This document shows, in pieces, positions 7,839 to 16,400 of a DNA stretch of 64,000 nucleotides (position 1 is its first letter; every line of letters begins with the position of its first letter). The position numbers were made by a program, and so were the translations under genes. Under the pieces are notes generated by a model, which saw only the letters and a list, made by a program, of their open reading frames with translations, ran no database searches and was not told where the DNA came from. Origin of the DNA: an uncultured Collinsella sp. (lineage in GTDB: Bacteria > Actinomycetota > Coriobacteriia > Coriobacteriales > Coriobacteriaceae). The DNA is taken from positions 1 through 64,000 of the forward strand of contig CAADVS010000077.1 in NCBI GenBank assembly GCA_900752545.1, written 5' to 3'.

Positions 7839-9209
7839 CTATGCCACGCCGTCGCGGGCAAGCTCCTCGGCCAGCGCCTCAGCCGGCATGGCCATAATCG
7901 TGTCGAGCTCGTTATCAACCTCGGGAATACGCTTCACCTTGAGTTTGCGCACCAGATCACCGCGACACATCACGTGTATCGGCTCACGCAGCGCGCACAG
8001 GTCATCGAGCGGGTTCTTGCGCGTCACCAAGATATCGGCGGCCTTACCGCACTCGATTGTGCCGGTCTCGCCGCCCAGCCCCAGCAGCTCGGCATTGACT
8101 TGCGTAGCCGTATGCAGCGCGAAGGCGTTGCTCACGCCGACATACTTGGCAAAGTAGGCCACCTCGCGCCATATGTCGTACTGCGTCACAAACGGGCAGC
8201 TCGAATCTGTGCCAAGGCCTACCTTAACGCCAGCTTCCAGTGCGGCACGGGCGCTCTCGATGATGCCCGAGCACACGATGTCGCCGTTCTTCTTTTGCGT
8301 ATCGGTCGAATGGGTCTTTTCCGGGTCGAGCAATACAAACGGCAGCGCCGGGCTGATGGTGCAGGTCACGCTGGGCGCACGCCCCTCAAGCTGCGTGCCC
8401 GCGGCGCCGCGGTACAGTTCCAGGATCTCGGGCGTCAACGGAGCGCCGTGTTCAATCGTGTCAACGCCGGCCTCAAGCGCGGCCTTCACACCTTCGGTGC
8501 TCTCGACATGGGCCATGACCGGAAGGCCAACCTCGTGCGCCGCCTTGCACGCCGCCGCGGCAACCTCCACCGGCATACGCAGCACGCCCGGCTCGCCCAC
8601 CTCGGTCGCGTCGAACACGCCGCCCGTTACGAACAGCTTAATGACGTCGGCACCGCGCGCATACAGGTCGCGCACCTGTTCGGCTGCCTCGGCGGGACTG
8701 TTAGCCACCTGGGCGAACAAGCCAGCACCATGGCCGCCCGGCACCGTGATGCCCGTTCCTGGCGCCACCAGACGAGGACCCTGATACTTGCCGGCATCGA
8801 TAGCATCGCGCACGGCAAGATCGGCAAACAGCGGGTCGCCCGCGCCGCGCACCGTGGTCACGCCACTTGCCAGCTGCTGTTGGGCGCTACCTTTGAGGAT
8901 ATGGCGCACGATGGCGCGCCCCACGGGATTATCGAGCTTCTTCATCAGCGCGCCCGCATCGCCCGCCGACACCGGCTTGCCCGAGCCGCACAGATGCACA
9001 TGCATATTGATGAGGCCCGGCATGAGATACGCACCCGCCAGGTCGATGACCTCGGCACCTGCAGGCGCCTGCGCCACAGCGCTCGGCCCCATCCACGTGA
9101 TGAGACCGCGCTCAACGGCCACGGCCATGTCGGGCTGCGGCTCCATATGTTCCGAACCATCCAGGACGGTCGCATTGATAAACAACGTGGAACGATCGGC
9201 AGACGCCAT
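7839..9209 (-). CDS. Metal-dependent amidohydrolase
   Basis: Predicted 456-residue cytoplasmic hydrolase of the imidazolonepropionase-like/prolidase-like group. The metal site HxH is in MPGLINMHVHL, and further ligands are expected in MAHVEST, TIEHGA and GLGTDSS. TTVRGAGDP is a conserved strand of this subgroup. Substrate cannot be read from sequence; relatives act on cyclic amides or peptidyl carbamates. The start at 9209 is preceded by GGGAGGAG with a six-base gap, so the extra upstream codons to 9242 are dropped. It stands alone between a terminator and a repeat array. Confidence 0.88.
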   Translation of the reverse strand: MASADRSTLFINATVLDGSEHMEPQPDMAVAVERGLITWMGPSAVAQAPAGAEVIDLAGAYLMPGLINMHVHLCGSGKPVSAGDAGALMKKLDNPVGRAIVRHILKGSAQQQLASGVTTVRGAGDPLFADLAVRDAIDAGKYQGPRLVAPGTGITVPGGHGAGLFAQVANSPAEAAEQVRDLYARGADVIKLFVTGGVFDATEVGEPGVLRMPVEVAAAACKAAHEVGLPVMAHVESTEGVKAALEAGVDTIEHGAPLTPEILELYRGAAGTQLEGRAPSVTCTISPALPFVLLDPEKTHSTDTQKKNGDIVCSGIIESARAALEAGVKVGLGTDSSCPFVTQYDIWREVAYFAKYVGVSNAFALHTATQVNAELLGLGGETGTIECGKAADILVTRKNPLDDLCALREPIHVMCRGDLVRKLKVKRIPEVDNELDTIMAMPAEALAEELARDGVA

Positions 9210-9359
9210 ATCGAGCTCCTCCCTCACGATTAACTTGAACATTTGTCCATTATCACCCAGCGCGACAGGGTTGCTGCGGACATATCGGCTAACGGGAGGA
9301 AGAGAAGGACGTGAGGATGAACAGACCAGTGCAACGATGCTTCAGTCGTTCCAGCAAAA

Positions 9360-9578
9360 CGTCTTGATCTGTAACAGATAGACCGTCTTTAACCTTCCAA
9401 ATGTTACAGATCGAGATTTTCGGTCGTGCCTCCAGCCTTTGTCTCAATCTGTAACAGTTAGACCGATTTTTGGCCGTTAGATGTTACAGATCGAGACATT
9501 CTCCAGCCCCGTCGTCAAACGTCTAGATCTGTAACAGGTAGACAGGTTTTCGGCCTCTAAATGTTACAGATTGAGACA
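9360..9578. repeat. Array of three 59-bp palindromic repeats, left of the nuclease gene
   Basis: Copies at 9360-9418, 9440-9498 and 9520-9578, pitch exactly 80 bp, spacers 21 bp and unlike each other (one begins TTCGGTCGTG, the other TTCTCCAGCC). Arms are GTCTYRATCTGTAACAG and ATGTTACAGATYGAGAC; centres are TTTT-rich on this strand. The array ends seven bases from the stop codon of the nuclease gene. Confidence 0.95.
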
Positions 9579-9585
9579 GTCCACT

Positions 9586-10656
9586 TCAGTGCCCATACCA
9601 CTGACGCTTCCATCCCTCAGCCAAATCGGCCCGCTGCGAAATACCCGCTAGTCTCATCTTTTCAACCAGCTTTCCCGGGTTCTTGAGTTCATCAAACGTG
9701 AACCGAAGCACCTTGTGCCCGAGCATTGTCAGATGAGATTCCCGCTGACGCTCTGCCACGAACGGGTCGACCGACTCCCGACCCTCGCCGCTCTGCAAGG
9801 TATACTTCCCCTTTCCGTCGAGCTCGCCAATCACGCACGTCCCGTCCTCGAGCCTCCAGAAATAATCGACCCGAAACACCTGGCTCGAATCGAGCGGATC
9901 GCGAAACTCCACCTGTAACTCCGGAACCGGAAAACCGTATGCAATAAAGAACGCTCGGAACCGAGACTCGCCACCGTTTTCGGACAGCCCGTCCGCATGC
10001 GACGCAATCACCTGAGCTCTGCGATACCCTCGCCTGCCCTCGCAATCGGGCTGGAGCCGTTCGCAGAGGTCGTCGCGCGACATGCCCTTCGCCCGCAATG
10101 CAGAATCGGCGATCGCCAGACCATACGAAAACGGCGCACGCAGTAGACAATCCTCCACCGTGCGCCAAAACGGCGTCACTCGCACGCCATCGACGCGCTC
10201 AAGCGCACCCGCCGTCTGCGGACGCAGCAGCCTACATCCCGTACTCAACGCCACCGAACAACCTGTCTTGACCAAGCAACGCGGCCCAAGCAGATCATTC
10301 GGCACCTCCAGACCCCATATCAGCGCGGCGTCATATCCCCAAAACGCCCAATCGGGGTGAAACTCGGCAAGCCCCTTGATGGTCAACCGCGCCCGCTCCG
10401 GCGGCGTCAATGCATCCCATTCATGCTGAAAACAGAATAGGTGCGATTCGGGCTCCGCAATATCGTCTGCACCCACATGGCGCCGCAGCCACATGAGCTC
10501 GGCATTGTCGTGCGTCACAAGCAGCACGCCTTGTTCAGCCGCCTCCGTGAGCCTGGCAAGCATCCTATTCCGCGCCAAGGTGTTACGTGTTGCATGCTTG
10601 TGTTTGAGAACGGTATTAGACACTTCCATCACCACCACATCGGAGAAATGGGCCAT
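9586..10656 (-). CDS. Predicted PD-(D/E)XK nuclease, AbiEi-like N-terminus and DUF559/Vsr-like C-terminus
   Basis: About 356 residues. The C-terminal third looks like the DUF559/Vsr nuclease fold: a conserved Glu in GGESRFRAFF, the acidic strand FRVDYFW, the E-x-D-x-K core in IGELDGKGKY, then a histidine and LRFTFDEL. The middle (DWAFWGYDAALIWGLEVP) resembles the winged-helix/linker region of AbiEi-type proteins. The start is uncertain: TTG 10680, ATG 10656 and ATG 10629 all lack a good Shine-Dalgarno sequence. Three-copy palindrome arrays lie 7 bp from its stop and 1-25 bp from its start, so it may act on, be regulated by or travel with them. Function is not proven. Confidence 0.7.
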   Translation of the reverse strand: MAHFSDVVVMEVSNTVLKHKHATRNTLARNRMLARLTEAAEQGVLLVTHDNAELMWLRRHVGADDIAEPESHLFCFQHEWDALTPPERARLTIKGLAEFHPDWAFWGYDAALIWGLEVPNDLLGPRCLVKTGCSVALSTGCRLLRPQTAGALERVDGVRVTPFWRTVEDCLLRAPFSYGLAIADSALRAKGMSRDDLCERLQPDCEGRRGYRRAQVIASHADGLSENGGESRFRAFFIAYGFPVPELQVEFRDPLDSSQVFRVDYFWRLEDGTCVIGELDGKGKYTLQSGEGRESVDPFVAERQRESHLTMLGHKVLRFTFDELKNPGKLVEKMRLAGISQRADLAEGWKRQWYGH

Positions 10657-10681
10657 CGCCGCTGTTGCCGCCGCTGACAAA

Positions 10682-10900
10682 TGTCTTGATCTGTAACAGG
10701 AAGACAGTCTTTGAGCCTCTAGTTGTTACAGATCGAGATCTTTCGGCAGGCGCCAACCTTCCGTCTTGATCTGTAACAGTTAGATGGCCAAACGGCCCCT
10801 TGTTGTTACAGATCGAGACATTCAGTCGAGTCTGCATTGTTCATCTCGATCTGTAACAACTACGGGTCCAAATGGTCTCTAGACGTTACTGATCGAGATA
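10682..10900. repeat. Array of three 59-bp palindromic repeats, right of the nuclease gene
   Basis: Copies at 10682-10740, 10762-10820 and 10842-10900, again at exactly 80-bp pitch with two unlike 21-bp spacers. Judging by the central TTT versus AAA, the first copy faces one way and the other two face the opposite way. The array abuts the 5' end of the nuclease gene and ends 39 bp before the stop codon of the next gene. Confidence 0.95.
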
Positions 10901-10939
10901 TAAAGGCGGAAGGCAAGGCAGGCGACAGCTGCCCATCCC

Positions 10940-11647
10940 CTACTCCCATTCCTGTTCGTAGATGTTGAGGGACTTTACGTAGCGCCCCTGGGCACCCATG
11001 GTGTCGCGGACCAGTCTCAAAAAGAAGCTGATACACGAGGTATCGAAGCCATCTTCTAGGTCTTCCGGATGAACGGCACCAGGCCCGTCGACCGCTGTAT
11101 CGCTCAGGCGCGCAATGTCGTAGAGATAGAGCTGCCCCGCCGTCAGCCAAATATCGTCAACGCACGCGATGCGCACCGCAATCGCACCATCGCGCCAGTG
11201 CTCTTTTTGCACGATATGTGGGTCGTAGATATCAAAACGACGGTCGGTGCGTGTGTCACGCAGCGCGACCATACCAGTCGCAGGATCCTTGTCCAAAATG
11301 CCAAAGCGCGAGAAATACTGCGTGTCGCGCACCTGCTCGAGCCGCCTGAGCGAAGCAGGCGAAAGCGACGCCGGCGGCTCGTCCACATACAGCTCCAGCA
11401 GCGTCTTACCACGGTAATGGGGACGCTCGAACAGCAGCCAATCGGTAAATGCCATGTTATAGGCCATGATTTCGTTTTGCGAAGGCTCCTCGCAATAGCT
11501 GAGCCATGGATCGACTATCACTTCGAACTGCGTGCGCGCCGACTCCAAAAACTGAAACTTGCGCAGCATCCAAAACTGGGCCATGTCGGCAATATCGTCA
11601 CCGACGGCCTCGGTCAGACGTCCCCGGTCCAAAACATGATCAGCCAT
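10940..11647 (-). CDS. Conserved hypothetical protein
   Basis: Predicted 235-residue soluble, acidic protein with no signal peptide or membrane segment. It is rich in Trp, Tyr and Asp, with blocks such as DWLLFERPHYRGKTLLELYV and RFDIYDPHIVQKEHWRDGA. I do not recognise the family. The ATG at 11647 is well supported by AGGAGG six bases upstream. It is the only gene between the nuclease/repeat block and the gltD terminator, and it has its own promoter region of about 260 bp. Confidence 0.75.
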   Translation of the reverse strand: MADHVLDRGRLTEAVGDDIADMAQFWMLRKFQFLESARTQFEVIVDPWLSYCEEPSQNEIMAYNMAFTDWLLFERPHYRGKTLLELYVDEPPASLSPASLRRLEQVRDTQYFSRFGILDKDPATGMVALRDTRTDRRFDIYDPHIVQKEHWRDGAIAVRIACVDDIWLTAGQLYLYDIARLSDTAVDGPGAVHPEDLEDGFDTSCISFFLRLVRDTMGAQGRYVKSLNIYEQEWE

Positions 11648-11912
11648 GACATCCTCCTCAAACTGATGAACCTCAATTTGAGCTTACGAGGAGAGCCGGT
11701 GGTCGCCGCCAGCGCGGGCGAAATGAGCATCGGGTTGCAAACCAGATGCTGACCGAATACTTGACGGAACGCTTGACCGATACGTTATACCAAAGCAAAA
11801 CACCAGTTAAAAATAGGCAAATAAACAGAGCTTTTGAGCTTGCCAGCCGCAGCCATCACGAAAAGAGCAAGGCGCCGCGAGCCCGCACGTCAGCAAATGA
11901 GCAGTCAAACGT
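11648..11912. other. Intergenic region with a promoter-like motif
   Basis: No gene is supported here. On the + strand TTGACG (11761-11766) and TTATAC (11785-11790) are spaced by 18 bp like a sigma-70 promoter, but nothing coding follows before the convergent end of gltD. A short open frame at 11746-11934 runs into the terminator hairpin and is not believed. Confidence 0.3.
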
Positions 11913-11952
11913 CAAGAGCGTCCCCAATGACTAGTCGTTGGGGACGCTCTTG
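11913..11952 (-). terminator. Palindromic hairpin after gltD
   Basis: CAAGAGCGTCCCCAA (11913-11927) and TTGGGGACGCTCTTG (11938-11952) form a perfect 15-bp stem around a 10-base loop containing ACTAGT. It starts 10 bp after the gltD stop. The same GTCCCCAAnGACTAGT unit recurs near 53.0 and 54.1 kb, so it is a repeat used as a terminator. Confidence 0.75.
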
Positions 11953-11962
11953 AATGACTGTC

Positions 11963-13444
11963 TTACAGCGCCAGGGCCTCGGCAACCTCGGCGGCGCAGG
12001 CGAGGGCATCGGCCATGGCGCTCACCACGAGCGAGCTGCCGTTGCGGGCGTCGCCGGCAACATACACCGGCGCGGCATCCGCAGCAACGCCATCCACGCG
12101 GGCCGCAAGGTGCGAGTCCTCGGAAGCCATCACCGGCAACGGACGGCCCGCCGTGGCAACAGGCACGCCGACGGCATCGAACACGCTGTGCTCCGGACCC
12201 GTAAAGCCGCAGGCGATCAGCACCAGCTGGGCCGGCACCTCGTGCTCGGAGCCCGCAATGCGTTCGGGCTTTCCCGCCGACCAGTCCAGATCGACCACGC
12301 GCAGACCCGCGGCCGCACCTTTCTTGTCCAGCAGCACCTCGAGCGTATCCACGCCCCAGGCGCGCATCTCGCCACCCATCGCAGCGATAGCCTCCTGCTG
12401 GCCGTAGTCGGTCTTCTTAACGTTGGGCCACTGCGGCCAGGGGTTGCTCGCCGCGCGCTTATCGGGCGCGGCCGGCAGGAACTCAAACTGACGCACGCTG
12501 CGCGCACCCTGGCGCACCGCGGTACCCACGCAGTCGTTGCCGGTATCGCCGCCGCCAATGACCACAACGTCCAGGCCGCGCGCGTTCACCGCGGGCTCAC
12601 CACCATCGAGCACCGAGACGGTCGAGGCCGTCAGGTAATCCACGGCGTACACCACGCCCGGGGCATCCACATTCGCAGCCGAAAGACCGCGGGGCGCACG
12701 AGCACCGGCAGCCACCACGACAGCGTCAAAGCCATTGAGCTTGGCCGCCACCGCAGGGTTCGTAACGTCAGCACCCAGCTCGAACACAATGCCCAGCTCG
12801 CGTATGAGCGCCACGCGACGCTCGACCACAGACTTCTCGAGTTTCATGTTGGGAATGCCGTACATGAGCAGGCCGCCCGGGCGGTCGTCACGCTCAAACA
12901 CCGTCACGCGGGCACCGCGACGCGCGAGCTCCCATGCAGCCACCAGGCCAGCCGGGCCGGAACCAACCACGGCGACCGTGGGCGCATCCTCCCCTGCCGG
13001 CTCAAAGCGACGCGGGCCGCCGTTCGCCCATTCGTGATCGCTGATCGCGCGCTCGTTATCGTGAATCGTCGTGGGCTGGCCGTCGACCGAACCCAGGTTG
13101 CACGCGGCCTCGCACAGCGCCGGGCACACGCGACTCGTGAACTCGGGCATGGGCGAGGTGAGCGACAGACGCTCGGCAGCCTCGTCCCAGCGGCCGCGGT
13201 ACACCAGCTCATTCCACTCGGGAATCAGGTTGTGCAGCGGGCAGCCGCTCGGGCGTGCCTTGCCAAAGCTCGCGCCCATCTGACAAAACGCCACGCCGCA
13301 CATCATGCAGCGGCTCGCCTGGGCGCGACGTGCATCGTCATCGAGCTCCACGTACAGCGGATCAAAATCATGACTGCGTTCCTCCACGGGGCGAAGCTCG
13401 TGGGTCACGCGATCGATATCAAGAAAAGCACCGGGCTTACCCAT
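11963..13444 (-). CDS. gltD: Glutamate synthase small subunit
   Basis: Predicted 493-residue NADPH-binding beta subunit of GOGAT. N-terminal cysteines that bind [4Fe-4S] are visible in CMMCGVAFCQMG and RVCPALCEAACNLG. A FAD-binding GSGPAGLVAAWELARRG and an NAD(P)-binding IGGGDTGNDCVGTA follow. It passes electrons from NADPH to GltB to make glutamate from glutamine and 2-oxoglutarate. It starts five bases after the gltB stop codon, with AAGGAGGCG overlapping the end of gltB, so the two are translated together. Length is normal. Confidence 0.95.
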   Translation of the reverse strand: MGKPGAFLDIDRVTHELRPVEERSHDFDPLYVELDDDARRAQASRCMMCGVAFCQMGASFGKARPSGCPLHNLIPEWNELVYRGRWDEAAERLSLTSPMPEFTSRVCPALCEAACNLGSVDGQPTTIHDNERAISDHEWANGGPRRFEPAGEDAPTVAVVGSGPAGLVAAWELARRGARVTVFERDDRPGGLLMYGIPNMKLEKSVVERRVALIRELGIVFELGADVTNPAVAAKLNGFDAVVVAAGARAPRGLSAANVDAPGVVYAVDYLTASTVSVLDGGEPAVNARGLDVVVIGGGDTGNDCVGTAVRQGARSVRQFEFLPAAPDKRAASNPWPQWPNVKKTDYGQQEAIAAMGGEMRAWGVDTLEVLLDKKGAAAGLRVVDLDWSAGKPERIAGSEHEVPAQLVLIACGFTGPEHSVFDAVGVPVATAGRPLPVMASEDSHLAARVDGVAADAAPVYVAGDARNGSSLVVSAMADALACAAEVAEALAL

Positions 13445-13449
13445 GGCAC

Positions 13450-16400
13450 TTACGCCTCCTTCTTGGTCGAAGCAACAGAGCCGGTAGCGACCACGGGCGC
13501 AGCGCCCGCAGCAACGCCCGCAACATCAAAGCGAGCGACATCCGCGGCGCTCGCGCGACCGGTCACGATGTCAAACGCCAATTCCTCGCCCTGCGCATGC
13601 GTCTTGCCCACGGCCTCACCCGCGGCGACAATCGCCAACACGCGCTCGTACTCGGTCGGAATGACCTTCACAAAGTGCTTGCTCATCGTCTCAAAGCTGT
13701 AGAGCAGCTTAATGCCGCGCGGGCTCTGCGTCGCGTCGACGTGCTCCTGGATGAGTGCGCGAATCTGCGCCAGCTCGCCGGCCGTCGGGGCCTTGAGCTC
13801 AACGCTCTCGTGGTTCACGCGGGCATCGAGCGTGCCGTACTGGTCAAAGACATAGGCCACGCCACCCGTCATGCCGGCGGCGAAGTTCTGCCCGACCTCG
13901 CCCAGGATGAGCGCCAGACCGCCCGTCATGTACTCGCAGCCATGGTTGCCGCAGCCCTCGACCACCACGGTGGCGCCGGAGTTGCGCACGCCAAAGCGCT
14001 GGCCGGCCAGGCCGTTAATGAAGCCGCGGCCGCTCGTGGCGCCAAAGAACGCAACGTTGCCCACGATGATGTTCTCGTCGAACTTGTAGGTCGCATGCGG
14101 GTTGGGACGCACCGACACCTCGCCGCCCGAAAGGCCCTTGCCAAAGTAGTCGTTGGCGTCGCCGCACACGTTGAGCGTAATGCCGCGCGGCAGGAAGGCG
14201 CCAAAACTCTGACCGGCCGAACCATCGCAATCGATGGTGATGGAACCGGCGGGCAGGCCCTCGGGATGCGCCTTGGTCACCGCGTTGCCCAGAATAGTGC
14301 CCACGCAGCGGTTGACGTTGGCGATATCGGCGCGGAAGCGAATCGGACGCAGGTGCGCACGGGCATCGGCCGTATAGGGCACGAACAACGTGGAGTCGAG
14401 CGTCTTGTCGAGCTCGCTGTCCGCGGCCATCTGCGGCAGGAAGTGGCGACCGTCGGCACCCGGGATATGGGCACCGAACTCGCAGGTCGCGCTCGCCAGC
14501 ACGGGTGACAGATCAAGCAGGTTTGCCTTGCGGTTGCCCGGGACCTCGATCTGACGCAAGCACTCGGGATGGCCGACCATCTCGTCGACGGTGCGGAAGC
14601 CCAAGCTCGCCATGACCTCGCGCAGCTGCTCGGCAACAAAGAGCATAAAGTGCTCAACGTGCTCGGGCTTACCGCGGAAGCCGCGACGCAGGCGGCAGTT
14701 TTGCGTGGCGATGCCGGCCGGGCAGGTATCCTGCTGGCAGTCGCGCTGCATGAGGCAGCCCATGGAGATGAGCGGCATGGTCGCAAAGCCAAACTCCTCG
14801 GCGCCCAGCAAGCAGGCGACGGCAACATCGGTGCCGTCCATGAGCTTGCCGTCGGCCTCGAGCACCACGCGTGAGCGCAGGCCGTTTTGCAGCAGTGTCT
14901 GCTGGGCCTCGGCAAGGCCAAGCTCCAGCGGCAGGCCGGCGTGCCAAATGGAATCACGTGCAGCGGCACCCGAGCCGCCATTGTGGCCGCTGATCAAGAT
15001 CTTGTCGGCAGCACCCTTGGCCACACCGGTGGCGATGGTGCCGACGCCGGCCTCGCTGACCAGCTTGACCGACACGCGCGCGCCGGGGTTGGCGTTCTTA
15101 AGGTCAAAGATCAGCTCTGCCAGGTCCTCGATGGAGTAGATGTCGTGGTGCGGCGGAGGCGAGATCAGGCCGATACCGGGCGTGGACTGGCGGACCTCGG
15201 CGATCCAGGGGGAGACCTTCTTGCCGGGCAGGGGGCCACCCTCGCCGGGCTTGGCGCCCTGGGCCATCTTGATCTGAATCTCGAAGGCACTGCAAAGGTA
15301 GCGGCTCGTCACGCCAAAGCGCGCACTTGCCACCTGCTTGATCGCGGAGTTCTTGGAGTCGCCGTTGGCCAGCGGGGTCTCGCGACGCGGGTCCTCGCCG
15401 CCCTCGCCCGAGTTGGAACGGCCGTGCAGGCGGTTCATGGCGATGGCCATGCACTCGTGCGCCTCTTTGCTGATGGAACCGTACGACATGGCGCCGGTGT
15501 TAAAGCGGCGGACGATGTTGAGCGCGGGCTCGACCTCGTCGAGCGCCACCGGAGTGCGGCCGCTGGCATCAAAGTCGAGCAAGTCGCGCAGGCGCACGGC
15601 ACGGCCGGTGCGGTGCAGGCGGGCGCTGTACTCCTTAAAGGTGTCGTAGCTGTCCTCGCGGCAGGCGGTCTGCAGCAGGTAGACGGTCTGAGGGTCGATC
15701 AGGTGATCCTCGCCGCCGAGCGGGCGCCACTTGGTCAGACCCAGCGTGGGCAGCTGATCGGGAGCCGGGCTCTTAAGGATGGCGAGCGCGGCGTCATAGC
15801 GCTCATTCTGCTCGCGCTCGACGTCTTCGACGCCCATGCCGCCCACACGGCTCACCGTGCCGGCGAAGTACGCGTTGACGAACTCCGGCGTAAAGCCCAC
15901 GGCCTCGAAGATCTGCGCAGAGTGGTAGCTCTGCACCGTGGAGATGCCCATCTTGGACATGATGGAGACGATGCCCGCCGTCGCGGCCTTGTTGTAGTTA
16001 GCGATGCCCTGCTCGGCCGTCACGTCCAGATCGCCGTATGCCGCCAAGTCGCGGATGCACGCATGCGCGTTGTACGGATAGATGCCGCTCGCGGAGTAGC
16101 CCACCAGCGCCGCAAAGTCGTGCGGAGACACGGCATCGCCGCACTCCACCACGATATCGGCAAAGGTGCGCACGCCGGCGCGGATCAGGTGATTGTGCAC
16201 GCAGCCCACGGCAAGCAGCGACGGCACGGGCACTTCGCCCGCTCCGGCGCGATCGCTCAGCACCACAATGTTCACGCCGTCGCGGACCGCAGCCTCGACG
16301 TCCTCGGCAAGCTGCTTGAGCGCAGCCTGCAGCGCACCCTCACCGGCATCGCGGCGATAGGCGGCACGGAAGCGACGGGTCTTAAAGCCCACGCGGTCAA

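Noticed and set aside
7716..9233. 505-codon open frame antisense to the amidohydrolase
   Set aside because: Starts inside the zinc-ribbon gene, crosses a terminator and mirrors a well-supported gene.
9360..10900. Palindrome arrays as a CRISPR array
   Set aside because: Pitch and spacers look superficially similar, but repeats are 59 bp, vary in sequence and orientation, come in threes, and no cas genes are near. Spacers are only 21 bp.
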